Positions 38,650 to 48,425 of a stretch of 64,000 nt of DNA are shown here, in pieces. Every line of letters begins with the position of its first letter. Position 1 is the first letter of the stretch. The DNA is from Rhodopseudomonas palustris (GTDB taxonomy: Bacteria > Pseudomonadota > Alphaproteobacteria > Rhizobiales > Xanthobacteraceae), in contig NZ_CP058907.1 in assembly GCF_013415845.1 (NCBI RefSeq), forward strand, positions 434,001 through 498,000, in the 5' to 3' direction. Made by a program: the position numbers and the translations under genes. Under the pieces are notes generated by a model. That model saw only the letters and a program-made list of their open reading frames with translations. It ran no database searches and had not been told where the DNA came from.

Positions 38650-41301
38650 TTACAGCGAGCGCTGGATGGTCTCGACGCGGTAGCACTCGATGATGTCGCC
38701 TGCCCGCATGTCGGTGTAGTTCTCGAACGCCATGCCGCATTCCTGGCCGGCGACGACTTCCTTCACTTCGTCCTTGAAGCGCTTCAAGGTCGACAGCTTT
38801 CCTTCGTGCACCACGACGTTGTCGCGGATCAGGCGGACATTGGCGCCGCGCTCGACGGTACCGTCGGTGACGCGGCAGCCGGCGACCTTGCCGACCTTGG
38901 AGATGTTGAAGATCTCCAGGATCTGCGCGTTGCCCAGCATGGTTTCGCGCAGGGTCGGCGCGAGCAGGCCGCTCATCGCCTTCTTAATGTCATCCACCAG
39001 GTCGTAGATGATGTTGTAGTAGCGGATCTCGATGCCGTTGCGCTTGGCGGCCGCAGCGGCCTCCTTGTTGGCACGGACCGAGAAGCCGAGGATCACGGCG
39101 TTGAAGCCTTCGGCCAGCGTCACGTCGCTCTCGCTGATGCCGCCGACGCCGGCGTGCAGGATGCGCGCGGCGACTTCGTCGGTGCCGAGCTTCTCCAGCG
39201 AGCCGAGGATCGCTTCCAGCGAGCCCTGCACGTCCGCCTTGACGATCAGCGGGAATTCCTTCCGGCCGGACGTCTTCAGCTGCGTCATCATCTGCTCGAG
39301 CGAGCCGCGCATGCCCGAAACCGAGGCCGCGGACTTCTCGCGCTTCTGATGCGCACGGTAATCGGTGATCTGGCGGGCGCGGGCTTCGTTCTCGACCACC
39401 GCGAGGCGGTCGCCCGCTTCCGGCGGACCGTTGAAGCCGAGCACTTCGACCGGGACCGACGGGCCGGCTTCCTGCACGGTCTCGCCCTGGTCGGAGATCA
39501 GCGCGCGGACGCGGCCCATTTCGGCGCCGGCCACGATGATGTCGCCAACCCGCAGGGTGCCGCGCTGAACCAGCACGGTGGCGACCGGACCACGGCCGCG
39601 ATCGAGCTTGGCTTCGATCACGGTGCCCTCGGCCGGGCGCTGGGTGTTGGTCTTGAGCTCCAGGATTTCGGCCTGCAGCGCGATCATTTCGAGCAGCTTG
39701 TCGAGATTGATCTTGTTCTTGGCAGAAACCTCGACGTCGACGACGTCGCCGCCCATCGATTCCACCTGCACGTTGTGCTGCAGCAGGTCGGTGCGGACAC
39801 GGTCGGGCTTGGCGTCCGGCTTGTCGATCTTGTTGATCGCCACGATGATCGGAACGCCGGCCGCCTTGGCGTGATTGATCGCCTCGATGGTCTGCGGCAT
39901 CACGCCGTCGTCGGCAGCAACCACCAGCACCACGATGTCGGTCACCTTGGCGCCGCGGGCGCGCATCGCGGTGAACGCGGCGTGGCCGGGGGTGTCGATG
40001 AAGGTGATCTTCTTGCCGCTTTCCGGCGAGGTCACCTGATAGGCACCGATGTGCTGGGTGATTCCGCCGGCTTCGCCCGACACCACGTTGGCGTGGCGCA
40101 GCGCGTCGAGCAGCGAGGTCTTACCGTGGTCGACGTGGCCCATCACGGTCACGACCGGCGAACGCGGCTCGGTATCGGTGGAATCGTCGACGACGTCGAA
40201 CAGACCTTCTTCCACGTCCGACGCGGCAACGCGCTTGACGGTGTGGCCGAGCTCTTCGGCGATCAGCTGCGCAGTGTCGGCGTCGATCACGTCGGTGATC
40301 TTGTGCATCGCGCCCTGCTTCATCAGCAGGCGGATCACGTCGACCGCACGTTCGGACATGCGGTTGGCGAGTTCCTGGATGGCGATCACTTCGGGAATAA
40401 CGACTTCACGCACCAACTTTTCTTTCGGCTCGTTCGAGGCGTGGCCCTTCAGCCGCTGGGTGCGGCGACGGAACGAGGCGATCGAACGTTCGCGCACGTC
40501 ATCGGCATTGAGCGCGGTGACGACGGTGAGACGGCCGCGCTGCTTCGAGGCGCCCGGCTTAGCGGCCGGCTGCTTCGGCGGCGGCGCCGGACGGGCGGGG
40601 CCGCCCGGACGGCGGATCATCCGCGGGGCTTCATCGTCGTCGCCAGCTTCGGCTGCAACGGCCGGCGGACGGCCGGCCGGAGTCGGAGTGCGCGTCGTCG
40701 TGGTCGCCGGACGGGCCGGCGCAGCCGTCGTGGTGGTGGTCGAGGTCTCGGCCGGCTTCTTGGCCGGCTCGGCGTCGCCGAAGCGCTTCTTGGCCTCAGT
40801 CTCGGCCTTCCGCTTGGCTTCGTCTTCCTGGCGGTGACGCTCTTCCTCGGCCTTGCGGCGCGCCTCGGCGGCTTCGCGCTCGGCCTTCTCGATCTTTTCC
40901 TGCTCGGCGCGGCGCTGCGCTTCGATCTCGGCCTGCTTGCGCTCTTCGATCTCGCGCACGCGGGCATCGGCCAGCGCGGTGGCGCGGGCGGTGCGCTCGT
41001 CCTCGGTCAAGGTGCGCAGCACCATACCGCTGCGCGACTGCTGCGGCGCGGGGCGCGATTGCTGCTGCCGGGGCGGTGCGGCGGGTGCCGGTGCCGGCTT
41101 CTTTGCCACTTCAGGCGCCGCCGGTGCGGCCGGCTCGTCGCCACCAAGGCGCCGCTTGCCGCGTTTTTCGACCACCACCTGCTTGCTACGGCCGTGGCTG
41201 AAGCTCTGGCGCACGACGCCCTGCTCGACGCGGGGCTTCAGCGTCAAGGTCTTGGTCGGCATCGTCAGAGTCTTGTCGCCAGGAGTTTTCGTATCAACCA
41301 T
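38650..41301 (-). CDS. infB: Translation initiation factor IF-2
   Basis: An 883-residue IF-2. A basic, Ala/Pro-rich N-terminus carries a coiled-coil of EK/AE repeats at about 100-175, then an IF2-N-type segment. The GTPase domain starts near 383 with GHVDHGKTS (388-396); the beta barrel and the C-terminal fMet-tRNA-binding domain follow. IF-2 recruits initiator tRNA and joins ribosomal subunits. Its start overlaps the end of the ylxR gene by 8 bp, showing coupled translation. It is downstream of nusA in the usual rimP-nusA-ylxR-infB order. Confidence 0.98.
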   Translation of the reverse strand: MVDTKTPGDKTLTMPTKTLTLKPRVEQGVVRQSFSHGRSKQVVVEKRGKRRLGGDEPAAPAAPEVAKKPAPAPAAPPRQQQSRPAPQQSRSGMVLRTLTEDERTARATALADARVREIEERKQAEIEAQRRAEQEKIEKAEREAAEARRKAEEERHRQEDEAKRKAETEAKKRFGDAEPAKKPAETSTTTTTAAPARPATTTTRTPTPAGRPPAVAAEAGDDDEAPRMIRRPGGPARPAPPPKQPAAKPGASKQRGRLTVVTALNADDVRERSIASFRRRTQRLKGHASNEPKEKLVREVVIPEVIAIQELANRMSERAVDVIRLLMKQGAMHKITDVIDADTAQLIAEELGHTVKRVAASDVEEGLFDVVDDSTDTEPRSPVVTVMGHVDHGKTSLLDALRHANVVSGEAGGITQHIGAYQVTSPESGKKITFIDTPGHAAFTAMRARGAKVTDIVVLVVAADDGVMPQTIEAINHAKAAGVPIIVAINKIDKPDAKPDRVRTDLLQHNVQVESMGGDVVDVEVSAKNKINLDKLLEMIALQAEILELKTNTQRPAEGTVIEAKLDRGRGPVATVLVQRGTLRVGDIIVAGAEMGRVRALISDQGETVQEAGPSVPVEVLGFNGPPEAGDRLAVVENEARARQITDYRAHQKREKSAASVSGMRGSLEQMMTQLKTSGRKEFPLIVKADVQGSLEAILGSLEKLGTDEVAARILHAGVGGISESDVTLAEGFNAVILGFSVRANKEAAAAAKRNGIEIRYYNIIYDLVDDIKKAMSGLLAPTLRETMLGNAQILEIFNISKVGKVAGCRVTDGTVERGANVRLIRDNVVVHEGKLSTLKRFKDEVKEVVAGQECGMAFENYTDMRAGDIIECYRVETIQRSL

Positions 41302-42073
41302 TCAGTAGTCCCAATCTCTCAACGTTGTGCGCGTTCGCACGGACTTCGTCAGCGGCGTCTTGGTCAGCAGCGTCTTTCGGCGTGTCGATCGGCGTTCCTG
41401 CCGTGGCCGCATCGGCATTGCCGTCGTCCGCCAGCCGGTATCGGACCAGGATCTGGCAGCGCGACAGGAATGTTTGTCCGGCCGGGCCCGCAAGCAGGGC
41501 AGCATGTATCACATTTGACCGCCCTAATGCCAAATCCAATTCTGCAGAGCTGAGTGCGGCGATCCGAGGAAATTTGCGACCCGCGGTCGCATCTTCGTCG
41601 ATTTGCCGACAAAGCCCGTCCAGCTTGCGGATTCCATCGGCGGCGCCGTCGGTGGCGTGGATCACCGCGACCGCTTCGCGGCTCTTCAGCGCGGTTTCGA
41701 CCTTGCCGAAACCGCAGACCACCTGGCCGGCCTTGGCGGCGATCGCCAGCGCATCCTGCGCCGAGCGCACCAGCAGCCGCTCGATCGCCTCGGCGAGATC
41801 CGCCGGCGCCTTGACGTCGCGTTTGAAACCTTTGGCGAAGACGCGGCGGCGAACCGCCTGCCTCACCATCTCCCGGGACGCCGTGACCCACAGGCCGCGG
41901 CCCGGAAGCTTGCGCTTCAGATCGGCCACCGCCTCACCGGCCGGACCAACCACGAACCGGATCAGTTCTCCGGTCGGCCGCACCTGCCGCGTGACCGCGC
42001 ACATCCGTTCGGTCGCGGGCGTCTTGGCCCGCGGTCCGTCGTCGAGATCTGCGCCGGTTTCGGCAGCAAGCAT
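41294..42073 (-). CDS. ylxR: YlxR (DUF448) RNA-binding protein with L7Ae-like domain
   Basis: A 259-residue protein in the position of ylxR. The N-terminal 90 residues have the DUF448 pattern with ERMCAVTRQ...[17 protein letters not shown] and [18 protein letters not shown]. The next part (about 95-190) is ribosomal L7Ae-like, with [21 protein letters not shown] and LDLALGR. The C-terminal 60 residues are acidic. YlxR proteins bind RNA and modulate RNase P in some bacteria. It overlaps infB by 8 bp and follows nusA by 61 bp. Confidence 0.92.
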   Translation of the reverse strand: MLAAETGADLDDGPRAKTPATERMCAVTRQVRPTGELIRFVVGPAGEAVADLKRKLPGRGLWVTASREMVRQAVRRRVFAKGFKRDVKAPADLAEAIERLLVRSAQDALAIAAKAGQVVCGFGKVETALKSREAVAVIHATDGAADGIRKLDGLCRQIDEDATAGRKFPRIAALSSAELDLALGRSNVIHAALLAGPAGQTFLSRCQILVRYRLADDGNADAATAGTPIDTPKDAADQDAADEVRANAHNVERLGLLNG

Positions 42074-42134
42074 GGGGGCAGCAGGCCTTTCATCTCACGT
42101 GCTGCGCGGGTTCGGGGCGCGACGCATCGGCGGT

Positions 42135-43748
42135 TCAGTCCGCCGACTCGTCGGACGCTTCGTCCGCGGGTTCTTCTTCGGAGGCTAGCTCCGACTCGTC
42201 GATCCAGCCGGCCTTGACGCGGGCCTGCATGATCAGGTGTTCGGCGTCCTCGCGCGACATCTCCATGCCGTCGAGAATGCCAGGATACTTCACCGGCTCG
42301 GCGCCGTCCTTGCGCTCGGTCCAACCCACCAGATCGTCGGTGGCGCAGCCGGCCAGATCTTCGACCGTCTTGACGTCGTTCTCGCCGAACTTGACCAGCA
42401 TCTTCGAGGTGACGCCGGGAACGTCCTTCAGAGCATCTTCGACGCCGAGCTCCAGGCGCCGGGCCTCGAGCTCGGATTCAATCCGGTCGAGATATTCGCT
42501 GGCGCGGGTCTGCAGTTCGGCGGCGGTTTCCTCGTCGAAACCTTCGATCGAGGCGAGTTCGCGCGGGTCGACCAGCGCCAGTTCTTCGACCGAGGTGAAA
42601 CCTTCGGAAGCGAGCAGCTGGCCGACGACCTCGTCGACGTTCAGCGCGTCCATGAAGGCCCGGGTGGTCTTCTCGAAGTCGGCCTGGCGGCGCTCGGATT
42701 CTTCGCTCTCGGTCAGGATGTCGATGTCCCAGCCGGTGAGCTGCGAAGCGAGCCGCACGTTCTGACCGCGGCGACCAATCGCCAGGGATAGTTGGTTATT
42801 GGTATCCGGAACCACAACCTCGATGCGTTCGCGATCTTCGTCGATCACGACCTTCGAGACTTCGGCCGGCGCCAGCGCGTTGACCACGAAGGTGGCGATG
42901 TCCGGCGACCACGGAATGATGTCGATCTTCTCGCCCTGCAGCTCGTTCACCACCGCCTGCACGCGCGAACCGCGCATACCGACGCAGGCGCCGACCGGAT
43001 CGACCGAGGAGTCCCGCGAGACGACGCCGATCTTGGCGCGCGAGCCCGGATCGCGGGCGACCGCCTTGATCTCGACGATGCCGTCGTAGATTTCCGGCAC
43101 TTCCTGCGCGAACAGCTTGGCCATGAACTGCGGATGGGTGCGCGACAGGAAGATCTGCGGGCCGCGGGTCTCGCGGCGGACGTCGAACACATAGGCGCGG
43201 ACGCGGTCGCCGTTGCGGAACGACTCGCGCGGCAGCATCTCGTCGCGGCGGATGATCGCTTCGCCGCGGCCGAGGTCGACGATCACGCTGCCGTATTCGA
43301 CGCGCTTGACGACGCCGTTGACGATGTCGCCGATCCGGTCCTTGAATTCCATGTACTGGCGGTCGCGCTCGGCCTCACGGACCTTCTGCACGATCACCTG
43401 CTTGGCCGACTGCGCGGCGATACGGCCGTATTCCAGCGGCGGCAGGGTGTCGGCGATGGTGTCGCCGATCTGCGCGCCCGGATTGGCGCGCTGCGCGTCC
43501 TTCAGCGAAATCTGGTTGGCGGGGTTTTCGACCTGCTCGACCACCAGCATATGGCGCGACAGCCGCAGCTCGCCCTTCTTCGGGTCGATCTCGGCATGGA
43601 CGTCGGTCTCCGAGCCGTAGCGGGCGCGCGCCGCCTTGGCGATCGCATCTTCCATCGCCGCAATCACGATGCTGCGGTCGATGGTTTTTTCGCGAGCCAC
43701 CGCATCGGCGATCTGCAGCAGTTCCAGCCTATTGGCGCTGACGGCCAT
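42135..43748 (-). CDS. nusA: Transcription termination/antitermination factor NusA
   Basis: A 537-residue NusA. In order: N-terminal RNA polymerase-binding domain (1-125), S1 domain with NGVVKRVEYGSVIVDLGRGE near 140, two KH domains (GACVGMRGSRVQ and LAIGRRGQNVRLASQLTGW), and C-terminal acidic helix-hairpin domains (about 345-537) found in many alphaproteobacteria. The protein controls pausing, termination and antitermination. It follows rimP by 2 bp. The leader of this operon contains a terminator-like hairpin, and NusA autocontrol by attenuation is known in E. coli. Confidence 0.98.
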   Translation of the reverse strand: MAVSANRLELLQIADAVAREKTIDRSIVIAAMEDAIAKAARARYGSETDVHAEIDPKKGELRLSRHMLVVEQVENPANQISLKDAQRANPGAQIGDTIADTLPPLEYGRIAAQSAKQVIVQKVREAERDRQYMEFKDRIGDIVNGVVKRVEYGSVIVDLGRGEAIIRRDEMLPRESFRNGDRVRAYVFDVRRETRGPQIFLSRTHPQFMAKLFAQEVPEIYDGIVEIKAVARDPGSRAKIGVVSRDSSVDPVGACVGMRGSRVQAVVNELQGEKIDIIPWSPDIATFVVNALAPAEVSKVVIDEDRERIEVVVPDTNNQLSLAIGRRGQNVRLASQLTGWDIDILTESEESERRQADFEKTTRAFMDALNVDEVVGQLLASEGFTSVEELALVDPRELASIEGFDEETAAELQTRASEYLDRIESELEARRLELGVEDALKDVPGVTSKMLVKFGENDVKTVEDLAGCATDDLVGWTERKDGAEPVKYPGILDGMEMSREDAEHLIMQARVKAGWIDESELASEEEPADEASDESAD

Positions 43749-43750
43749 GG

Positions 43751-44530
43751 TCAGTCTCCCTCAGAGGTGTCGATCTCGCCGCGCCGCGCTTTGTCGGCGG
43801 CGAGACGGTGTTGCTTGGTGTTCTGCGGTTTCGGCTTGGTCGGCGCCTTGGCGGCCTTCGGGCCGCGCTTGGGCGCATGGCTCTTCTTCGGATCGCTGCG
43901 CTTGGCATGCGGCGGCGGTTCCGGTGCGAGCCCAAGGCTCTGCTTCAGGTCGCGCTCGGCCTGCTTGCCGCGCCGCATTGATTCGGCGATCAGCTCGTCG
44001 GTCAGCACCAGCCGGGCATCGCCGATGTCGTGCATCGGCAGCAGCACCAGCGGATCTTCGTCCTTCGTGGCGCCCTCGCGCTGGACCCGCACGGCATCGC
44101 CTTCGACGCCGTCGAGCAGGCCGCGGTACCGTTTCCGGCCCTGGTGCGGAACCGCCATCTCGATCTTGACCAGGTGCCCGGCGTAACGGGCGAAATCGGA
44201 GCGGCGCACCAGCGGACGGTCGATCCCCGGCGAGGAGATCTCCAGCCGATAGGCGCGATCGATCGGATCGGCGACGTCGAGCACCGGCGACAATGCCCGC
44301 GACACGGCCTCGCAATCGTCGATCAGCATGGTGCCGTCGGGCCGCTCGGCCATGATCTGAACGGTGCAGCCGGCGTCGCCGGAGACCTTGATCCGGACCA
44401 GGCGGTAACCCATTGCCATCAGCACCGGCTCGGCGACCGCGCAGAACCGCGCCGCGACGCCGGGCTCGATCACCAGGCGCGGTTCGGCCAAGTCATCGGT
44501 TTCCGGAACAGCAGGGGTCGGCTCGGTCAT
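43751..44530 (-). CDS. rimP: Ribosome maturation factor RimP with long basic tail
   Basis: A protein of 259 residues from the ATG at 44530 (a TTG at 44542 is in frame; neither has a clear ribosome site). RimP has an N-terminal alpha/beta domain with the [22 protein letters not shown] motif and [12 protein letters not shown], then the beta-barrel domain with [14 protein letters not shown]. The last 60-70 residues are Lys/Pro/Ala-rich and extend the protein well beyond the usual 150-200. It is the first gene of the rimP-nusA-ylxR-infB operon. Confidence 0.93.
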   Translation of the reverse strand: MTEPTPAVPETDDLAEPRLVIEPGVAARFCAVAEPVLMAMGYRLVRIKVSGDAGCTVQIMAERPDGTMLIDDCEAVSRALSPVLDVADPIDRAYRLEISSPGIDRPLVRRSDFARYAGHLVKIEMAVPHQGRKRYRGLLDGVEGDAVRVQREGATKDEDPLVLLPMHDIGDARLVLTDELIAESMRRGKQAERDLKQSLGLAPEPPPHAKRSDPKKSHAPKRGPKAAKAPTKPKPQNTKQHRLAADKARRGEIDTSEGD

Positions 44531-44638
44531 GTCGTGGGTCAAAGCGTTACAACGTCTCGCCGATAAACGGTATCAAGGTGGTGAATGAAGGCCGCGCTCC
44601 CGAGGGGGCGGCGGTCCACGTCCGACGATCCAGGTAAT

Positions 44639-44733
44639 AAAAAAGAGCGGGTCCCGGAGGGCCCACTCTCGATACGGATCGTATGAGAATTTCGAAGTAG
44701 CGCCGATATAGCGCTTTTTTCCTCCAGCGACAA
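44639..44733 (-). promoter_or_regulatory. Promoter, short leader and intrinsic terminator upstream of rimP
   Basis: On the minus strand, TTGTCG (44733-44728) and TATATC (44710-44705) are spaced 17 bp, a good sigma-70 promoter. About 30-55 nt past the likely start a 10-bp hairpin with one mismatch (GAGTGGGCCC with GGACCCGCTC arms around CTCC) ends in six T (44644-44639). The rimP ATG lies about 109 bp further. The rest of the 44531-44863 gap shows no gene. Confidence 0.6.
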
Positions 44734-44863
44734 GAGCCGTCCGGGGTGGGCGACCGGCCGAGGCCGTGGCCGAAGAAAATGCGACGCCGCGGCTCAACCC
44801 TTCGTTCATGCAGCGCGTCTAGGTTCCAGCCGTACCAATGCGGCCTGCCCGCGAGAACGATGG

Positions 44864-45949
44864 ATGCCTGCCGCTACATCTCTGCTTCCTGAACTCGATG
44901 ACATTGTCAGGCAGGGCGATCCCGTCCGGCGCGCCGACGCCGTGCGCCGGATTTCCGACCTGTATATTCGGGGCGCCGAGAGCTTCCAGCCCGATCATGT
45001 CGCGCTGTTTGATGGCATCCTGCTGACGCTGGTGCCGGAGATCGACGTCGAAGTTCGCAGCGAACTGGCACAGCGGTTTTCGGAAATCACCAATGCGCCG
45101 CCCGAACTGGTCCGGCAGCTCGTGCATGACGAAGACATCGGCATCGCCGGGCCGCTGTTGCGGCGCTCGACGATGCTCGATGATCCAACGCTCGTCGAAC
45201 TCGCCAGGCTGCGTGGTCAGACGCATCTTCTGGCGATCTCCGAGCGGCTGAGCATTTCGCCGCCGATCACCGACGTGATCGTGCGTCGGGGTGACCGCGA
45301 TGTGGTGCGCAAGGTCGCCGGCAATGCGGGCGCTGAATTCTCCGCCACCGGTTTCAACGGCCTGATCCGCCGTGCCGCGCAGGACGGTGTGCTGGCGATC
45401 GCGGTTGGCACGCGGGACGATCTGTCGCCGCCGCGGCTGAAGGATCTCTTGGCGTGCTCGACCGATCTGGTGCGCCGGCGCTTGTTCGAAAGTGCGCGGC
45501 CGAGTGCGCGGATCGCGATCAACCGGGCGATGCGCGAGCTCGCCGGCGAGTCGCGGCAGCCGTCGGTGCAGCGCGATTTCGATGCCGCACAGCGCTCGGT
45601 GGTGGAGCTGCACAACAGGGGTGAACTCAACGAAGCGACGGTGATCGGCTTCGCGCGGGCGCATCAATACGAGGAGACCGTGGCGGCGCTGTCGGCGATG
45701 ACCGGTACGCGAATCTCCACCCTCGACCAGATGATGTCCGGTGAGCGGCACGACCCGGTGCTGATCCTCGGCAAAGCGCTCGGCTTCGGCTGGGCAACGG
45801 TGCGGGCCCTGATCGGGCTGCGGCTCGGGCCGGACCGCTCGGTGGCCTGCCCCGACGTCGAAGAAGCGCAGCACAATTTCGAGCGCCTGGCGCTGTCCAC
45901 GGCGCAGCGCGTGCTCGGCTTCTGGAAGATGCGACAGGCCGACGCCTGA
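44864..45949 (+). CDS. DUF2336 domain protein
   Basis: A 361-residue, almost entirely helical protein matching the DUF2336 style common in alphaproteobacteria. HEAT-like repeats appear: ADAVRRISDLYIRG, RSELAQRFSEI, VRKVAGNAGAEFS, DVVRK, and the C-terminal alpha-helical tail. No signal peptide or membrane segment is evident. The family function is unknown. It starts 320 bp from rimP in the divergent orientation and stands alone. Confidence 0.8.
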   Translation: MPAATSLLPELDDIVRQGDPVRRADAVRRISDLYIRGAESFQPDHVALFDGILLTLVPEIDVEVRSELAQRFSEITNAPPELVRQLVHDEDIGIAGPLLRRSTMLDDPTLVELARLRGQTHLLAISERLSISPPITDVIVRRGDRDVVRKVAGNAGAEFSATGFNGLIRRAAQDGVLAIAVGTRDDLSPPRLKDLLACSTDLVRRRLFESARPSARIAINRAMRELAGESRQPSVQRDFDAAQRSVVELHNRGELNEATVIGFARAHQYEETVAALSAMTGTRISTLDQMMSGERHDPVLILGKALGFGWATVRALIGLRLGPDRSVACPDVEEAQHNFERLALSTAQRVLGFWKMRQADA

Positions 45950-46072
45950 GCCGCCCGCGCGGCTGACAGACTTGCGCGTCATCCTTCCGCACAAAGCCGT
46001 GTCCACTTAGGTCAAAATCGCTCTATGCTTGTCTCAACGGCGTGCTCACAGCGCCGGCCAGGGAGGATGATC

Positions 46073-46921
46073 ATGCTCAGCGAAGCTGACATTACTACGC
46101 ATGCCCAGCGCATCCGCGACGACGGCTACACCGTGATCGAACGGGCCGCGGACCCGGCGTTGGTCGCGGCGCTGATCGGCGCGGTCGAACGGATTGAGCG
46201 CGACCATCAGCTCGGTTGCGCCAAGACGTCGTTCGAAGGCTTCAAGACGCTCCGGGTCAACAACTTGCTCACTTACGACGAGGTGTTCTGGGAAGTGCCG
46301 CTGCATAGCTGCGTGCTGCCGGTCGTCGAGGCGGTACTCGATAAGGAGTGCCTGTTATCGTCGTTCTGCTCGCTGGTGCTCGGGCCCGGCCAGGAGGCGC
46401 AGCCGATTCACGAAGATACGCAACTCATTCCGCTGCCGCGGCCGCACATTCCGATCACGCTGAACGCAATTTGGGCGCTGTCGGATTTCACCGCGACTAA
46501 CGGCGCGACCCGGATCATCCCTGGAAGTCATAAGTACGAGACCTCGCCGGTGTACGGCCAGGACTACGACGCGGTCACCGCGACAATGCCTGCTGGCAGC
46601 GTGATGCTGTTCGACAGCGCGTTGTGGCACGGCGGTGGCCCCAACACCTCGGAGGCCCGCCGCTTCGCGTTCTCCTGCGCCTATTGCTGGGGTTGGATGC
46701 GGCAGCAGGAAAACTTTCAGCTCGGAATTCCGCGGGAGATCGCGCAGCGCTTTCCGCGGCGGCTGCAGGAACTGTGCGGCTACAGTGTCTACAAAGGTCA
46801 GTTCGGTCACATCGACAATCGCGATCCGATCGAATTGCTCGGCCGCGAGCGTGGCAAGCGAATGGTGTGGGAGGCCACCGACGTGCGAAACGCGAGGCTC
46901 GCGGGGCAGGTGACGAACTAA
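46073..46921 (+). CDS. Phytanoyl-CoA dioxygenase-like protein
   Basis: A protein of 282 residues from the ATG at 46073, which has GGGAGG six bases upstream; an earlier in-frame ATG at 46067 abuts that ribosome site. It has the 2-oxoglutarate/Fe(II) oxygenase fold of the PhyH family, with HxD ligands His113 and Asp115 (IHEDTQ) and His186 (LWHGGGP). Arg in EARRFAF probably binds 2-oxoglutarate. The substrate, often a hydroxylated small molecule, is unknown. It stands alone and is convergent with trmB. Confidence 0.85.
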   Translation: MLSEADITTHAQRIRDDGYTVIERAADPALVAALIGAVERIERDHQLGCAKTSFEGFKTLRVNNLLTYDEVFWEVPLHSCVLPVVEAVLDKECLLSSFCSLVLGPGQEAQPIHEDTQLIPLPRPHIPITLNAIWALSDFTATNGATRIIPGSHKYETSPVYGQDYDAVTATMPAGSVMLFDSALWHGGGPNTSEARRFAFSCAYCWGWMRQQENFQLGIPREIAQRFPRRLQELCGYSVYKGQFGHIDNRDPIELLGRERGKRMVWEATDVRNARLAGQVTN

Positions 46922-46933
46922 TCGCCGCTTAGC

Positions 46934-47677
46934 TTAGAGTCGCTCGAAACGCAGGTAGTTGGCGCGTCGGCCCTCGCGTTCGGCTTTGCGGCCGTAGCGC
47001 GTCATCGTGTAGTTGGGCCACGGCTTACGCCAATCATCGGCACGCTGAGCGAGCCAGTCGAAGCAGGGCGCGCGCAGCAGATGCGCCAGCGTCCAGGCAG
47101 TGTAGCCGTCGATGTCGCAGACGAAGCGGAATTCGCCGTGCGGTGTCAGCGCGCGCGCCATCGCCGCGACGGTGGCGTCCTGCACGAAGCGACGCTTCCA
47201 GTGTCGCCGCTTCGGCCACGGATCGGGATGGATCAGGTCGATCCGTGCCAGTGAGCCGGCCGGCACCCAGGCCAGCAGTTCCGAAGCGTCTCCGGCAAAC
47301 AGCCGGATGTTGCGGATATTCTCGGCCTCGATCCGCGCCAGAATCTTAGCCATTCCGTTGACGTAAGGCTCGGCGCCGATGAAGCCCGTGTCTGGATGAG
47401 CAAGCGCTTCGGCGATCAGGTGTTCACCACCGCCGAAACCGATTTCGAGGCGCATGTGCTCGACCGGGGGATCGAACAATGTGGTGAGCGGTTCGGGCGC
47501 CGGCGAGTCGATCTGCAGCGACAGGTGCGGCAGCAGGTTCTCGATCAGGTCGGCCTGATGAGCACGCAGCTTGTGGCCCTTACGTCGGCCGAAGAACGAT
47601 CCCTGGCCGTGCATCACGACGTCGCCATCGTGATCTTCGTTGTCTGGCGCCGTGTCTGGTTGATCAATATTGAACAT
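46934..47677 (-). CDS. trmB: tRNA (guanine-N7-)-methyltransferase
   Basis: A protein of 247 residues from the ATG at 47677; an upstream ATG at 47731 gives an 18-residue extension, and neither has a strong ribosome site. TrmB makes m7G46 in tRNA. The SAM motif is RLEIGFGGGEHL, followed by GAEPYVNG and the family hallmark DLIHPDPWPKRRHWKRRFV. The C-terminal TMTRYGRKAEREGRR tail is conserved. In related species metK often lies between this gene and the upstream XRE regulator; here no metK is present. Confidence 0.95.
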   Translation of the reverse strand: MFNIDQPDTAPDNEDHDGDVVMHGQGSFFGRRKGHKLRAHQADLIENLLPHLSLQIDSPAPEPLTTLFDPPVEHMRLEIGFGGGEHLIAEALAHPDTGFIGAEPYVNGMAKILARIEAENIRNIRLFAGDASELLAWVPAGSLARIDLIHPDPWPKRRHWKRRFVQDATVAAMARALTPHGEFRFVCDIDGYTAWTLAHLLRAPCFDWLAQRADDWRKPWPNYTMTRYGRKAEREGRRANYLRFERL

Positions 47678-47749
47678 CAAACGACTGCGCTCGCACTTCT
47701 GCACCGGCCGCCCTGCATACAGGACCGCCATCTTGTTCGACCGTGAACG

Positions 47750-47785
47750 AAAAACCGGCCCCGCTTATATCATGGCGGAGGCCGG
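47750..47785 (-). terminator. Rho-independent terminator after XRE regulator
   Basis: A 10-bp stem with a single bulged base (CCGGCC/GGCCGG plus CCGC/GCGG) and a 10-nt loop, followed by five T on the minus strand. It lies 20 bp after the XRE gene stop and 19 bp before the upstream trmB start. Confidence 0.8.
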
Positions 47786-47805
47786 CGCGACGGGAGGTCG
47801 ATCGA

Positions 47806-48225
47806 TCAGTTCGTCTCGTCCGCTTCGCGCGCGGCAATCCGTTCGACGAGATCGACGATGCTGCGACGAAGCTTGGCATCAGTGATCTTGGTAAAGGCGC
47901 GGGTGAGCGCCAGACCTTCGGAAGTCGCGAGGAAGTCGGACACGTATGAAGGCGACGGCGCCTCACTGAAGCCGTTGCCGTTAGCGAGGCCGCCGCTCGG
48001 GCCGCCTTCAAACAAGAAGGACACCGGGACCTGCAGGACTTCAGCGATCTGCTGAATGCGGCTGGCGCCGACGCGGTTGGTCCCCTTCTCGTATTTCTGC
48101 ACTTGCTGAAAAGTCAGACCCAGCGCTTCGCCGAGTTTCTCCTGACTCATGCCCAGCATGATGCGTCGCATGCGCACACGGCTGCCGACGTATTTGTCAA
48201 CAGGATTGGGCGCTTTAGTCGACAT
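47806..48225 (-). CDS. XRE family transcriptional regulator
   Basis: A protein of 139 residues from the ATG at 48225, with GGAG eight bases upstream. A Cro/cI-type HTH covers about 15-70: VGSRVRMRRIMLGMSQEKLG, GLTFQQVQKYEKGTNRVGASRIQQIAEVL. The C-terminal half is helical and specific to alphaproteobacterial members of this family. An 8-bp inverted repeat lies 23 bp before the start, suggesting autoregulation. It is followed by a terminator. Confidence 0.9.
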   Translation of the reverse strand: MSTKAPNPVDKYVGSRVRMRRIMLGMSQEKLGEALGLTFQQVQKYEKGTNRVGASRIQQIAEVLQVPVSFLFEGGPSGGLANGNGFSEAPSPSYVSDFLATSEGLALTRAFTKITDAKLRRSIVDLVERIAAREADETN

Positions 48226-48247
48226 CTCACTCACTCCTCAGGCACGT

Positions 48248-48272
48248 GCATACGCCAACAGTTAGCGTATGC
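48248..48272. promoter_or_regulatory. Inverted repeat, candidate XRE autoregulatory operator
   Basis: GCATACGC and GCGTATGC flank a 9-bp spacer. The site lies 23 bp before the XRE ATG. Two further dyads follow toward lnt: CGGCGT-TAATTT-ACGCCG at 48333-48350 and GAAAATTCGC with GCGAATTTTC at 48353-48385. Confidence 0.55.
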
Positions 48273-48425
48273 GGGTTGGAATACGCCTCAAATATTGGAG
48301 TCGTCAAATGTCTTTGGAATCCAACGGGGATTCGGCGTTAATTTACGCCGAGGAAAATTCGCGGGCTGCGAGAGTGCGAATTTTCTCGAACTTAATCTCT
48401 GGTTGCGTCACCGATCTGCGTATTA

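Noticed and set aside
41294..41301. 8-bp overlap of ylxR and infB as a frameshift signal
   Set aside because: The infB ATG lies inside the ylxR end in a different frame with both genes intact; ordinary translational coupling explains it.
44699..44720. Plus-strand hairpin AGCGC-GCGCT followed by T as a terminator
   Set aside because: No gene ends upstream on that strand, and the same bases form the -10 of the minus-strand rimP promoter candidate; chance is a better explanation.
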